DNA of 64,000 nt from an uncultured Alphaproteobacteria bacterium (GCA_934276635.1 CAKQTH010000004.1:1-64000); one strand, 5' to 3'; shown: positions 36,866-47,179, numbered from the stretch's first letter. Numbers and translations are program-made. The notes: generated by a model from the sequence alone, not told the origin.

Positions 36866-38575
36866 ATGCAAAAAAGTGGAATAAAAAGTTTTATTTTCAG
36901 CTTTATTTTTTCTTTATGTGCTGTTTTTGCAGTAGATAAAGCGCTTTTGCATACCCAAAAACAGGTTGAGCCGACAAAAAAAATTACATATAAAAATATC
37001 GCACTTTTTTCACAAGACAAAGGCACTATCGTTGCTTCTGCCACAATGACCAACATTGCAGATTTGCAAAAGACGCAAGATATTGAAATCAAGGAAGAAA
37101 ATATTGAGAACACCGTTCAGCCGGAAAAAGAAATTCAAAATGAAATTGTTTTCGCGCCGGAAACAAAAATTGAGCAGCCTGTTGTTGTCGCTGATTCTGC
37201 GTTTGTTTACAATCCAGATGCCGCGCCGCAAGCCGTGGAAGAAGAACTTTCTTTTGAAGAGGCACTGAAACTTTCGCAAAATCAGACTGTTGAGGAGCCG
37301 ATTGAAGTTGCCCAAAATGAGGTTGTTCCGAACAATTCTGCCGCTGTTGAAAACAAAGACGACAAAACAATCATCGCCGAAAATGATGTTGTTGCCGACG
37401 ACGGAAATATCAGTCTGGCGGACACTTCTTGGGACGAAAACATAAATCTTTGGATACCGCTTGAAAAAAGCGCGCAAAAATCTATGGATATCGCTTCTGC
37501 GCAAGACGAGGCTCAGGTTGCAATGTCGGGCGGCGATGTTATGATTTCAAGTCTGGTTAATGCAACAGAAGTCAAGCCGGAAGAAACCAAAGCAGAAGAA
37601 GAGACGGCTACCGGCAGCGTCAGCGGAGAAATTGTCGTTCATCACGAAGATGAAAATGCATCGGTTGAAGATAATTCTTCACCATGGGTTATTGCCCGCG
37701 GCACAAAATTTCCGAAAAACCGCAATGTCATAACCGACAAGGCATACAACAATCTGCCAGTTGAGAGCATTGAAGAAACCGCTGTTGTGGCCGAAGAAAT
37801 ATCGGTTCCGGAAGCAAAAGTCGTTGCGGACACGCTCTCTGCCGACAAAGATTTAACTCAAAAACCGGACGGTTCGGTAGATGTGGCCTATAAGGTTATG
37901 CAAAATATTTTGATTCCGGTGCCGGATGATATTTTGAAAAACGACAACTTGACTCCGAACCTTGTATCTTCTGACGACGATGATGAAGCCGAAGAAGATG
38001 TCGTTGCGGGAAATCCGTTGGTTGAAGAAAAAACCGAAGAGCCAAAAAAAGAATCTAAAGGATTTTTCAAAAGTCTTGGTTCTCTGTTCAGCTCAAGCAA
38101 AGACAAAAATGCCGATGAAAATCTGGAAGAATATGAAATTTTTGCAAACGAAAAAGAACCGAAAAAACAACCATCGGACAAAAAGCCGACAAACGGCATA
38201 AAATATTTCAGCAATGACGAAGAAATTCCCGAAATTCTGCCGACCGAAATCAGATTGTCTTTCCAACCCGAAAGAGCAGAAATTTCCGGCTCAACGCTTA
38301 AATGGCTGAAGGCCTTTGCCGACAACGCAAACAAGCATAAAGACATTTATATAGAAATCAGAATTGACGGTTCGAACTCTTTTGCTTTGCAGCAAAAAAG
38401 GCTTAATCTTTTGCAGGGCGTATTCCTTGAAAACGGAGTTCCTCAGCAAAAAATTGAAACAATTTTTACCTCAAGAGAGCCAAACTCTTTTGTGATAAGA
38501 AGTATGAAAATTAACCCCGTTCCGGAAAGGAAAGAACAGAAAAAAGAACAACCCACATATTATCAGTCTTGGTAA
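36866..38575 (+). CDS. pilus-operon protein with N-terminal anchor and OmpA-like C-terminus
   Basis: A 569-aa protein with a single N-terminal membrane anchor (about residues 8-27). A long acidic, low-complexity region of about 420 residues rich in Glu, Val, Ala and Asp follows. The C-terminal domain (about 470-560) resembles the peptidoglycan-binding OmpA fold: RLSFQPERAEISGSTLKWL...IRIDGSNSF...QQKRLNLLQGVF. It is the first gene of the pilus operon (next start 47 bp on). Its design suggests a periplasm-spanning link between the inner-membrane machine and the cell wall. No classic R64 Pil counterpart recognised. Confidence 0.65.
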   Translation: MQKSGIKSFIFSFIFSLCAVFAVDKALLHTQKQVEPTKKITYKNIALFSQDKGTIVASATMTNIADLQKTQDIEIKEENIENTVQPEKEIQNEIVFAPETKIEQPVVVADSAFVYNPDAAPQAVEEELSFEEALKLSQNQTVEEPIEVAQNEVVPNNSAAVENKDDKTIIAENDVVADDGNISLADTSWDENINLWIPLEKSAQKSMDIASAQDEAQVAMSGGDVMISSLVNATEVKPEETKAEEETATGSVSGEIVVHHEDENASVEDNSSPWVIARGTKFPKNRNVITDKAYNNLPVESIEETAVVAEEISVPEAKVVADTLSADKDLTQKPDGSVDVAYKVMQNILIPVPDDILKNDNLTPNLVSSDDDDEAEEDVVAGNPLVEEKTEEPKKESKGFFKSLGSLFSSSKDKNADENLEEYEIFANEKEPKKQPSDKKPTNGIKYFSNDEEIPEILPTEIRLSFQPERAEISGSTLKWLKAFADNANKHKDIYIEIRIDGSNSFALQQKRLNLLQGVFLENGVPQQKIETIFTSREPNSFVIRSMKINPVPERKEQKKEQPTYYQSW

Positions 38576-38622
38576 TAAGTTGCTTGATTCTTATTTTTCA
38601 AAAGGTATTATAGGAAAATACA

Positions 38623-39465
38623 ATGAAACATAACTTAGGAATTACGGATATGAACAGGAAACTCTTTTTATTAGCATGCACTTTCGGCATCTTTACGCTT
38701 GCCGGTTGCGCTGCCTTTAATTCTCAGCATGACGGAAATTGTCCCGCAGGCTCAAACTGTGACACCAATGCTTATATGAGCAAATCGGTTGCTCCGTCTC
38801 CATGTGATGACAATTATCTTGACGCCGCTTGCCAGGATCAGTTCACAAACTATACACAGGTTGCCGCAGACTATCGTCAATACGGCGAAAGAAATCCGCG
38901 TGATATCAGAGTTTCGCAAGCAGCTGCCGGAAATAATATGACGGCCGTAATTCCGCCGAGCATCGAAAACGAAGTTATAGAATATGAAATAAATGCTGAC
39001 AAAACAGTTGCTCCTGCTCCGGCAGAAACATGCAAAGAGCCCGAAAAAACCGCTCCGAAAAGCACGCTTAAAGACACTTTGAAAAAAGAAGCGCCGACAG
39101 AAAATACCACAGAAATTACCGTAGAATCCTATGAAAACATTGTAGAACAACCCGATCAGGGAGTTGTTGAAGAAGAATATATCATGGAAGAAGATTTGAT
39201 TGAAGATTGGATTGCAGAAGAAGGTCAAAACCTCAAATCTTTACTTTCCGAATGGAGCGACCGTGCCGGCTGGCGTTTGGTTTGGGATACAAACCGCAAC
39301 TATACTCTGACGGCAGGCGCAATGTTCCGCGGAACATTTGCCGATGTGGCATCTGCACTCATCAGAGCTTTTGCAAGAGCAAGACCTGCTCCGATAGCAA
39401 CATTTTATAAAGGAAACCGCGTTTTAGTAGTCGAAACAATGGAGGACGAAAATGCATACAACTAA
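38623..39465 (+). CDS. PilL/TcpQ-type pilus lipoprotein
   Basis: A 280-aa lipoprotein: the signal peptide ends LAGCAAF, with Cys acylation expected. The C-terminal domain (residues about 205-275: LKSLLSEWSDRAGWRLVWDT...FRGTFADVASALI) matches the TcpQ/PilL C-terminal domain that stabilises the secretin in type IVb pilus systems. The Pro/Glu-rich middle is likely a flexible spacer. ATG 38623 has AGGA; ATG 38650 also has AGGA and would start directly at the signal peptide. Its end overlaps pilN by 14 bp. Confidence 0.8.
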   Translation: MKHNLGITDMNRKLFLLACTFGIFTLAGCAAFNSQHDGNCPAGSNCDTNAYMSKSVAPSPCDDNYLDAACQDQFTNYTQVAADYRQYGERNPRDIRVSQAAAGNNMTAVIPPSIENEVIEYEINADKTVAPAPAETCKEPEKTAPKSTLKDTLKKEAPTENTTEITVESYENIVEQPDQGVVEEEYIMEEDLIEDWIAEEGQNLKSLLSEWSDRAGWRLVWDTNRNYTLTAGAMFRGTFADVASALIRAFARARPAPIATFYKGNRVLVVETMEDENAYN

Positions 39466-41044
39466 ATATAACTTTTTGACTTTAGCAGCATTGGTTGCAT
39501 TTTGCTCCTCTTGCTCAATGTCCAGCAGTTTGGAAGAAAGCATCGACAGAGAAACCGAAAATATTGAAAGACTTCAGGTAAAGGCGTCTGCGCCGACAGA
39601 ACTTGCTCCAAACGATGTTATCCGTGTAAAAGATGAAATCTGGCTCGGAAATACTTCGGAAGTGGAATATGAAGGCGAACCGATTCCGCAATATCTGGAA
39701 GGAAAAGACGGCATCACAATGATAAGCAACCGCCCGATTACCTTGTATGAAATCGGCGATACCATCAACAAAATTACATCGCTCAAAGTTCGCTATGCGC
39801 CGCAGCTTGAATCTGAGGCTATTTCGGCAGCGTCAGCAAACGCTCCGGCAATGGATTCAATCGGCGCGGATTGGACAGAGCCGACAAAAATGCTTGTTTC
39901 TTATCAGGGACCTTTGAGCGGCCTGTTAGATGAAATTTCATCTCGTTTCGGCATTTGGTGGAAATATGAAAAGAAAGAAATTTATTTCTACAAACATATC
40001 AACAAGACCTTTGTTGTATATTCTTTGCCGACAAACTCAAGCTTGTCCGTCAGCGTCGGCGGTTCTTCTACCGAAGGCGGCGGTGCGGGTTCAAACTCCG
40101 TAAGCTTGTCTAACTCTGCTCAGGTTGAAATGTGGTCCAACATTGAAAATGCAATTCGTTCCATGGTTGATTCCGATGCTCAGCTGACAATGGATTCGGC
40201 AAACGGAACCGTTTCTTTGACCGCAACTCCGACCGACATCAAAAAGGTTGCAAAATTCATCAACGAACAGAACAACCGCTTGTCAAGACAAGTTGCCATC
40301 AGCGTAAAGGTTTTGCAACTTTCTTTGAGCGATTCGGACAACCTGTCTCTGGATTGGAGCACAGTGTTTAAGGACGGCCACAACAATATCGGCATTTCGT
40401 CGCTCACAACCGAAACTGGCGTGATTGCCAGCCCGTCAAACAGCGGTATGAATATGACGCTTCTTCCGGGCAACTGGACAATTCAGGCTGCCATGGACGC
40501 AATTTCGAAAAAAGGTAAAACAAACCTGATTACAAGCGGCACGGTTACAACCCTTAACAACAAACCGGCACCGATTCAGGTTGTAAAGACTCAAAACTAT
40601 ATTTCCGAAATTACAAAAACCAACAGCGGAAGTGATGAATATTTTGATATTTCGACCGACACCGAAGAAATCGAAACAGGTTTCACCTTGGATATTCTTC
40701 CGAGAATTTTGGAACACGGCCGTTTGTTGATTATGTTCAATATGACATTGTCCGATTTGCTGAGCCTTGAAAAGGTTGACACCGGAAACGGAAGCTATAT
40801 TCAAAACCCGGTTATCGAATCTCGAGGATTCTCGCAGGAAGTTGCTTTGAAATCCGGTGAAACGCTTGTTTTGAGCGGATATGAGAGAACGGAAAACGCC
40901 ATTGACAAACAGGGCAAATTCTCTCCAAACAACATTATTCTGGGCGGAAGCAACACTGCAACCCAAAGCAAGACAATGATTGTCATTCTGCTTACTCCGG
41001 TTGTTTTGGAAACACCGCTCAATCCGGAAACCAGAATAAAATAA
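39452..41044 (+). CDS. pilN: type IVb pilus secretin PilN
   Basis: The outer-membrane channel through which the pilus grows. The 530-aa protein has a lipoprotein-like leader (VAFCSSCSMS, an imperfect lipobox). N-domains follow, then a Ser/Gly-rich stretch (residues 205-225), and a C-terminal secretin domain with the family signature region NPVIESRGFSQEVALKSGET and LVLSGYE. This is the PilN/BfpB branch of secretins. It overlaps the upstream TcpQ-like gene and precedes pilO by 28 bp. Confidence 0.88.
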   Translation: MHTTKYNFLTLAALVAFCSSCSMSSSLEESIDRETENIERLQVKASAPTELAPNDVIRVKDEIWLGNTSEVEYEGEPIPQYLEGKDGITMISNRPITLYEIGDTINKITSLKVRYAPQLESEAISAASANAPAMDSIGADWTEPTKMLVSYQGPLSGLLDEISSRFGIWWKYEKKEIYFYKHINKTFVVYSLPTNSSLSVSVGGSSTEGGGAGSNSVSLSNSAQVEMWSNIENAIRSMVDSDAQLTMDSANGTVSLTATPTDIKKVAKFINEQNNRLSRQVAISVKVLQLSLSDSDNLSLDWSTVFKDGHNNIGISSLTTETGVIASPSNSGMNMTLLPGNWTIQAAMDAISKKGKTNLITSGTVTTLNNKPAPIQVVKTQNYISEITKTNSGSDEYFDISTDTEEIETGFTLDILPRILEHGRLLIMFNMTLSDLLSLEKVDTGNGSYIQNPVIESRGFSQEVALKSGETLVLSGYERTENAIDKQGKFSPNNIILGGSNTATQSKTMIVILLTPVVLETPLNPETRIK

Positions 41045-41072
41045 AAAACCATAACAACTAAAGGAAACTAAA

Positions 41073-42347
41073 GTGTTAGAAGATGCAAAATTGGAGAACG
41101 AAGAATACGGAAAGGAAAAAACCAGAGTTTCCGGAACAAGGTTCACGCTTGGTCAAAAGACCTATGCAACGAGCCTGTTCTGGCAGCAGCTGCAAAATTC
41201 CGAAGATCCTCTGGTTGAAATAAAAGAGGCATCTGAAGGGGTTTTGGAAGGCTCCGACCTGTTTTGTATCCGCCCCGGAAAAGCTCCGCAGTTCGGTATA
41301 TGTGTATCGCAGGAAGGATATAAAAAAGGCGATATCGTTGCCGCAATTGCTTTGGCTTCCACTTGGTCTGATTTATCGTCGTTTATCGCCGTATTTAAGG
41401 TCGATTCCGGCTGGTGGTATATCTGCGTCAGAAACGATATTGTTCTTGCCGACGGTGATATGCTGTACCTTAATGAAATGGACGCCAAAGATCAATTTTT
41501 CTCAATGCTTAATGTTCCTGATTGGGGAAAGAAAATCGCCCCGCAAGAATGGGGTATTGAGGGCACCAGAGAAGAAGACTTGGAGCAGCTTCTGAGCAAA
41601 GGAACTCAGATCAAATTGCAAAAAATCAACGCCATCAGAGGGCCTAAGCTTGTTTTGCTAATTGTGTCGGCGATTATCGCAGGTATCTGGCTTCTTTCTA
41701 CCATAGTTGACTTTATCTTTATGGCAATTCCGCAAAAGCCGGTGGTTCAGCCAGTTCAGTTCAAGGAGATACAAGAGGCGCCGCCTCCGCCTGAAGTTAA
41801 GCCTTGGGAGAAAATTTTGAACCCGATGGAGATTATGGCAAACTGCTATTACGGGGCTCAAGAGCTAGTTAAAATTCTGCCTCCGGGGTGGAAAATTGAG
41901 GGAATTACCTGCACTCCGACAAGCATCACAACATCGTGGAGACGAGAAATCGGCCGTGTATTATGGATAGACAAGGCCTTAGATGTGTCCGGAATCGATT
42001 TTTCAAGCCGTTCGGTTTCTTCTAACGGCGGGCAGCTTATGGCCTCCGTTCAGATGAAAAATGTTTCTGAAATAAATTCTCCTCCGAAGACAACAACCAC
42101 TGACCTGATAAACATCATCAACGATTTGTTTCAGTCTTTGGAACAAAACATATCACTCGGAACGGCATCATACACATCTCCGCAGAAAAATGTTTATCGT
42201 TCGGTCACATTTAGCTTTTCATCAACGCACGATCCGTTGACATGGAGTGATATTCTTATGAAGTTTCCGGGGTTGGAAATCAAAACCCTGAGATATGATA
42301 TAAACACAAAAATTTGGCAATATGAGGGAGCAATCTATGCGCTATAA
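41073..42347 (+). CDS. pilO2: type 4b pilus protein PilO
   Basis: A 424-aa inner-membrane protein of the R64 PilO2 type. The cytoplasmic N-terminal half has a PilO-like Trp/Asp-rich fold (SGWWYICVRNDIVLADGD). One membrane helix follows (about residues 190-215: LVLLIVSAIIAGIWLLST), then a Pro-rich linker and a periplasmic domain. GTG 41073 is the start, preceded by AAAGGAAA. The 3' end overlaps pilP by 11 bp. It is expected to form the inner-membrane platform with PilP and PilR. Confidence 0.8.
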   Translation: MLEDAKLENEEYGKEKTRVSGTRFTLGQKTYATSLFWQQLQNSEDPLVEIKEASEGVLEGSDLFCIRPGKAPQFGICVSQEGYKKGDIVAAIALASTWSDLSSFIAVFKVDSGWWYICVRNDIVLADGDMLYLNEMDAKDQFFSMLNVPDWGKKIAPQEWGIEGTREEDLEQLLSKGTQIKLQKINAIRGPKLVLLIVSAIIAGIWLLSTIVDFIFMAIPQKPVVQPVQFKEIQEAPPPPEVKPWEKILNPMEIMANCYYGAQELVKILPPGWKIEGITCTPTSITTSWRREIGRVLWIDKALDVSGIDFSSRSVSSNGGQLMASVQMKNVSEINSPPKTTTTDLINIINDLFQSLEQNISLGTASYTSPQKNVYRSVTFSFSSTHDPLTWSDILMKFPGLEIKTLRYDINTKIWQYEGAIYAL

Positions 42348-43824
42348 CAACAAAAACACACTTTCCGCTTTGGCTCTGATTTTGGCAATGAGTTTTTCTC
42401 TGGCCGATGTCAGCTACGCGCAGGGCGTTATTTCTCTGGCTGACGATGAAGTCGATGAACTCGGACTTCCGGCAGATGATACAGAGAAACAACCTGAAGA
42501 ACAAGCCGATGCGGCTGTTTCAGAAGACATTGCGGCAGGACAGGTTGATGCTGATGCAACTGCGCAAGAACCTGCTCCGACGGCAGAACAGGAAAATATT
42601 TCTCTTGAAATTCCACTTGAGACTGCAGAACCTGCTCCGATGACGGCGGCAGACGCTGCTGCCGATGAAAATATTCCGGCAGACAACGGTTTGATTGATG
42701 AAACTACCGCCGATGACAATATTTTGCCGGAAGAAGACAATGCCGATGCCGTTTCACCACTTTTGGGCGGAGGAAAATCTCGCGCAAACTTTGGAGAATC
42801 TCTTGCCGAAAAACAGGCTCAGCATGAAGCAGAAATGGAAAATCTGGCAAAACTCGGCGATTCTATTTTGTCACAGATTGACAACGAACTGTTCTCTCAG
42901 ATGTCGGATATTGAAAAACAGACAACCCTTTTGTCATTGGAACTGCGTCGTGAAAAACTCAAAAGCGAGATTGCGGCCATAAAAGCCGAAAGATTGCGTG
43001 CGATTGAAGAAGAGCAGGAACAGCGCGAAGAACGCGAACAGCGCAAAAAAGACAGACAGTCCGAAAAAGAAATCGAGCTTTTGAAAGAACAACAGCTTTT
43101 GAAAGACAAAGAAATTGCGTTTGAAGCTTTGCGTCAGGAAAAAGCTCTGAACGATTATCGCAACAAGATGCTTGAAACCGAACAGAAATGGGTTGAAGAA
43201 AATCAAAAGCTTTATGACAACATTCAAAAGCTTGAAGACGAAAGAAAATCCATGCTTGAAGATTTCGGCAAAAAGTTGGATTCTTTAAACGACAAGTCGC
43301 TCAAACTAACAGAATCTGCAGAGCTGGCTCACTCCAGCCACTCTCAAGCCGTTGCCGCGCTTAATATGCAAAATACTCAGTTGCGTAAAAGACTTGAGGC
43401 CGAAACATCTGTCGGCAACAATCCGTTTTCTGACGAAAACAGTGAAGAAAGCCAGATTACGCCGAACAATCTGAACAAAGATTATGTAATTATGGAAATT
43501 CGCGGCAAGGGAGCTGATTTGGTTGCGCGTTTGATTAACAAAAACGGAGAATCATTCCTGGTTAAAAAGGGCTCTATTCTGCAGACCGGACATATTGTTG
43601 AAAACATTACTCACAACTATATAACCCTTGATAAGAAAGGAGTTAAGGATTATCTGCAATTTACGGCAGGCGGCGTCGTTGATCAGGAGCCGACGCCTTC
43701 CGAGATTCTGCCTGTTGCGGCAAAAATCAAAGAAGATTCCGGAAAAAACAACCGCCCTGCTCCGATACAGCTTATGACTGATGAAGGAATCCCGAGCCTC
43801 GGAAACGGTATGTTTGTAAAATAG
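42337..43824 (+). CDS. pilP: type IV pilus biogenesis protein PilP
   Basis: A 495-aa periplasmic protein. A signal peptide ends ADVSYAQG, followed by an acidic Ala/Asp-rich linker and a long coiled coil (about residues 150-345, Lys/Glu/Gln-rich with heptads). The C-terminal beta domain fits PilP (DYVIMEIRGKGADLVARL...LVKKGSILQTG...YITLDKKG). Classic R64 PilP is much shorter (about 150 aa), so the coiled-coil expansion is unusual. ATG 42337 has GAGGGAG at 6 nt; the upstream in-frame ATG 42322 overlaps that site and is not preferred. Confidence 0.78.
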   Translation: MRYNNKNTLSALALILAMSFSLADVSYAQGVISLADDEVDELGLPADDTEKQPEEQADAAVSEDIAAGQVDADATAQEPAPTAEQENISLEIPLETAEPAPMTAADAAADENIPADNGLIDETTADDNILPEEDNADAVSPLLGGGKSRANFGESLAEKQAQHEAEMENLAKLGDSILSQIDNELFSQMSDIEKQTTLLSLELRREKLKSEIAAIKAERLRAIEEEQEQREEREQRKKDRQSEKEIELLKEQQLLKDKEIAFEALRQEKALNDYRNKMLETEQKWVEENQKLYDNIQKLEDERKSMLEDFGKKLDSLNDKSLKLTESAELAHSSHSQAVAALNMQNTQLRKRLEAETSVGNNPFSDENSEESQITPNNLNKDYVIMEIRGKGADLVARLINKNGESFLVKKGSILQTGHIVENITHNYITLDKKGVKDYLQFTAGGVVDQEPTPSEILPVAAKIKEDSGKNNRPAPIQLMTDEGIPSLGNGMFVK

Positions 43825-43833
43825 GCGCAAAAA

Positions 43834-45480
43834 ATGAGCGAAACCGCACCGGAAACAAAAGAAGATCAACCCGAATCTGATCTGAAAGTATCAGAAAACA
43901 AAACCGAAAAGAAGGGTAACATCGTTACCGAACTTTTCGACAAGGGTTTGACTTTGCTCACTTTGCCCGGTTCAAGCCAGCTGGTTATCGACTCTGATAC
44001 AAGAAGACTGTTAGCTCTGTTTTCGGACGGGACCTATCTGGTCACAAAATCGCACGAATTTGACGGCCGCGTCCTCAGCTTTGAAGCACTTGTAAAACGC
44101 AAAAAAATGCTGATAAAAAAGGCGCGCCTTGTCAGTGCCAACGAAATGGCCGCAATATATTCGTACGGTGAAAGAAATCAAATTACCGAAACTGATGACG
44201 ATGACGAAGATCAACTGCAAATGCAGAAAGACTTTGTCAATGTTATCAACCGCGCCGCATTGTTAAAAGTGTCGGATGTGCATATTGTCGTGGCGGACAG
44301 TACCCTCATTATGTTCCGCGTAAATGGTATGATGCAAACCGAAATGGAATACAACAAAGACTGGGGTGAGGCTTTTGTCCGCGCCGCGTTCGCATCATCA
44401 GATGTGTCCGATGCAAACTATGCTCAAAACGAATTTCAAGGCGCACAAAAATCAGGTGCAACACCTCTCCGCGGATCCAAAGGAAAATTGATGCTGCCGC
44501 ACAATGTGCTGGCTATTCGTTTGCAATTTAACCCGATTGCGTTCGGTTCGCAATATTTGGTTATGCGTCTTTTGTACGCAGATGACAATCCGGACGGAAG
44601 TGGTGATTTGGGTTCATTGGGTTTGACCGACGAGGAGCAGGCTTTGTTTTACAGACTGCGCGCTGCACCTGTCGGCCTCAGCATTATTGCAGGCCCAACC
44701 GGTTCCGGTAAATCTACAACCCTGCAAAGAAATATGATTAAGCTTTTGCAGGAAAAACACTATGAAATTAACCTGATTACCGTGGAAGACCCGCCGGAGT
44801 ATCCGATTCCGGGCGCACGGCAAATGCCGGTGACAAACGCCAATACCGAAGAAGAAAAAGAAGAAGAATTTACAAAAGCATTGTCCGCAGCGCTACGTTC
44901 CGACCCTGATGTTATGATGGTCGGTGAAATTCGTTCATATTCGGCAGCGGAATTGACCTTTAAGGGCGCACTTTCCGGTCACGGTGTTTGGTCTACATTG
45001 CACGCAAACAGTGCGCCTGCAATTGTTACCCGTCTTCGTGATATCGGAATTCAGCCGTATATGTTGAACGACCCAGAATTGGTTAAGGGGCTTATTTCTC
45101 AACGACTTTTCCGAAAACTTTGTCCTCATTGCCGCAAGTCCGTAAAAGAAAAACTGAACGACCCGATGGTAAAACGACTGAGAACGGCGCTCGGCGATTA
45201 TGGAATGGAAAACACATATCTGCGCGGCGAAGGATGTGAAAAGTGTAACCACCGCGGATTTATCGGACGACTTTCGGTACCAGAGATTATTCTTCCGGAC
45301 GGAAAGTTTTTGGAGATGATGATTAAAAACGAAACCCGTCAGGCTATTGACTATTGGATCAGCGAGCTAGGCGGAAGATATTTGCGTGATGCGGCAATCG
45401 AAAGAATGCTGCGCGGCTTAATTGATTTGGAAGAGCTTGAAAGATGGTGCGGACTGCTCGACCAAAGACCTGTATACTAA
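43834..45480 (+). CDS. pilQ: pilus assembly ATPase PilQ (GspE/VirB11 superfamily)
   Basis: The 548-aa hexameric motor for pilus extension. Walker A GPTGSGKSTT lies at about residue 288. The Asp box RSDPDVMMVGEIR contains Walker B, and a His box follows (GHGVWSTLHANS). A four-Cys zinc site (LCPHCRK ... CEKCNHRGF) is typical of GspE-type extension ATPases. The N-terminal 130 residues are lineage-specific. It follows pilP by 9 bp and precedes pilR by 15 bp. No retraction ATPase (PilT) gene is seen, as expected for the R64 type. Confidence 0.93.
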   Translation: MSETAPETKEDQPESDLKVSENKTEKKGNIVTELFDKGLTLLTLPGSSQLVIDSDTRRLLALFSDGTYLVTKSHEFDGRVLSFEALVKRKKMLIKKARLVSANEMAAIYSYGERNQITETDDDDEDQLQMQKDFVNVINRAALLKVSDVHIVVADSTLIMFRVNGMMQTEMEYNKDWGEAFVRAAFASSDVSDANYAQNEFQGAQKSGATPLRGSKGKLMLPHNVLAIRLQFNPIAFGSQYLVMRLLYADDNPDGSGDLGSLGLTDEEQALFYRLRAAPVGLSIIAGPTGSGKSTTLQRNMIKLLQEKHYEINLITVEDPPEYPIPGARQMPVTNANTEEEKEEEFTKALSAALRSDPDVMMVGEIRSYSAAELTFKGALSGHGVWSTLHANSAPAIVTRLRDIGIQPYMLNDPELVKGLISQRLFRKLCPHCRKSVKEKLNDPMVKRLRTALGDYGMENTYLRGEGCEKCNHRGFIGRLSVPEIILPDGKFLEMMIKNETRQAIDYWISELGGRYLRDAAIERMLRGLIDLEELERWCGLLDQRPVY

Positions 45481-45495
45481 AGGAGCAAAAAAGAC

Positions 45496-46608
45496 ATGGC
45501 TGAAAAATCTCAAGCTTCTGCAAGAACGCGTCGACAACTAAACTCTATTGAAGTTTTTTACGCAAAAATCGTATGTAATTTTTCAAACGAAGCAAGGCTT
45601 AAAATTTTCCGTAAATTGGCATCGCTGATGAGCAACCGATTTTCTTTGATGAACGCGATTGATATGCTTTATGACAGTATGAGCGACGGAGGGAAAAACA
45701 CGGCAGAACCGATGGCTATTGCTCTGGCGGCGTGGGGAAGAGCCCTGCAAAACGGTCAAACTTTTGCTGATGCGCTCAAGGGCTGGGCGCCTAACCGCGA
45801 AAGACTGATGCTTTCGGTCGGTGATGTTTCAGACCTTGAAAATGCGTTGTTTAACCTTATTAAGGTGACGGAAGGTACCACTAAAATGGTGCGCCCGATT
45901 ATCGGCGCGATTGCTTACCCGTCGTTCTTGTTGATGTTGGCCGTATTTATTGTGTACGCCATCGGTGTATACATGGTGCCGCCGATGCTTGAAGCCGCGC
46001 CGGGTGTTCGTTGGAAAGGTTCTGCGAAAGACTTGGCCGATATTTCGGAATGGATTACAAATAACTGGCTTATCGCGTTTTCAGCATTCCCGATTATAAT
46101 GATTGTGATATATGCAACCATCGGCGTTTGGACCGGAAGAATCAGAGCCATTGTCGATAATATACCGCCTTGGTCGCTGTATAAGGTGTTTTCGGGTATT
46201 ACATGGCTGTTGGCGTTGTCTGCGCTTGTAAAAGGCGGTGTGCCGGTTTCAACGGCTTTGCGTGCGCTGTATAAAGACTCGAACAAATATCTGCAGGAAC
46301 GAATTGAAAAAACTTCACACTTTGTAAACAATGGTGATAACTTGGGGCAAGCTCTGTCCAAAACAAAACTGAACTTTCCTGATAAAGAAATTATCGCCGA
46401 CCTCAGAGTATATTCCGAACTTGATAACTTTGAAGAAGCATTGGAAAAACTTGCTAACGACTGGTTGGAAGAATCGGTTTATCTGATTGAGCAAAAAGCC
46501 TCTATTTTGAACATGGTCGCGTTGCTGTCGGTTTCTGGCGTTATTGCTTGGACGGTGCTCAGCGTGTTCGAGATGCAAGACCAAATTACTTCATCAATGG
46601 GAATATAG
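45496..46608 (+). CDS. pilR: pilus inner-membrane platform protein PilR (GspF family)
   Basis: A 370-aa polytopic protein with T2SSF-type domains. Helical cytoplasmic segments (RLKIFRKLASLMSNRFSLMNAI) alternate with three membrane helices (about residues 135-160, 190-215 and 345-368). It anchors the ATPase PilQ to the membrane and guides pilin subunits. ATG 45496 follows AGGAGC at a suitable distance. The next gene begins 4 bp after its stop. Confidence 0.9.
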   Translation: MAEKSQASARTRRQLNSIEVFYAKIVCNFSNEARLKIFRKLASLMSNRFSLMNAIDMLYDSMSDGGKNTAEPMAIALAAWGRALQNGQTFADALKGWAPNRERLMLSVGDVSDLENALFNLIKVTEGTTKMVRPIIGAIAYPSFLLMLAVFIVYAIGVYMVPPMLEAAPGVRWKGSAKDLADISEWITNNWLIAFSAFPIIMIVIYATIGVWTGRIRAIVDNIPPWSLYKVFSGITWLLALSALVKGGVPVSTALRALYKDSNKYLQERIEKTSHFVNNGDNLGQALSKTKLNFPDKEIIADLRVYSELDNFEEALEKLANDWLEESVYLIEQKASILNMVALLSVSGVIAWTVLSVFEMQDQITSSMGI

Positions 46609-46612
46609 AGCC

Positions 46613-47179
46613 ATGAAACTTGAATTCAAACGAAAAAAAATCAAGTTATCCCGCCAGATGATATTATATTCGCTGGGCGGACTTTTGATACTTTGCCTTT
46701 TGTTTTTGCTGTTCAGCAACCCGAGCAATATCTCGGCACAGGCTATGGAAGAGATGAAAGCGATGTCGGTAAAAATTCACGAAAGCTTTCGGCAAAAACC
46801 CGATTATTGGGGCTTGAGCAATGATTATATCATAAAAAATCAGCTGGCTCCGAAAGAGGCTGTCAGAGGCGACAAAATTATATCGCTGACCGGTGCGCAA
46901 ATTTTTGTCGGCAGCGGAGAAGACGGATATATGGCAATGCCGGGTTCTCAGAGCTTTGATATTGTTTATAAGGGATTGTCGCGCAAAAACTGTGTGATTT
47001 TGTCCAGCTATAACCTTGATTATATGGAAAAACTCGGGCTGTTGAGCCTGACAATCAAAAATGCCAAAGAAAGCAAAGAATTTTCATGGGGCGGAGAGAA
47101 CAAGTTGCCGGTGGATATCGCCGATGCGAAAGACGCATGTATGAGCAGCAACAATACCATTATTTGGACATTCAAATAA
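46613..47179 (+). CDS. pilin-like protein lacking a prepilin cleavage motif
   Basis: A 188-aa protein with a basic N-terminus (KRKKIKLSRQ), one hydrophobic helix (LYSLGGLLILCLLFLLFS) and a globular domain resembling PilS pilins (DYWGLSNDYIIKNQLAP). It has two Cys near the C-terminal half and ends IWTFK. It lies where pilS sits in R64-type operons. It has neither the Gly cleavage residue nor Glu at position 5 that prepilin peptidase needs, so it may be a permanently anchored minor or initiating subunit. Start ATG 46613. Confidence 0.65.
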   Translation: MKLEFKRKKIKLSRQMILYSLGGLLILCLLFLLFSNPSNISAQAMEEMKAMSVKIHESFRQKPDYWGLSNDYIIKNQLAPKEAVRGDKIISLTGAQIFVGSGEDGYMAMPGSQSFDIVYKGLSRKNCVILSSYNLDYMEKLGLLSLTIKNAKESKEFSWGGENKLPVDIADAKDACMSSNNTIIWTFK

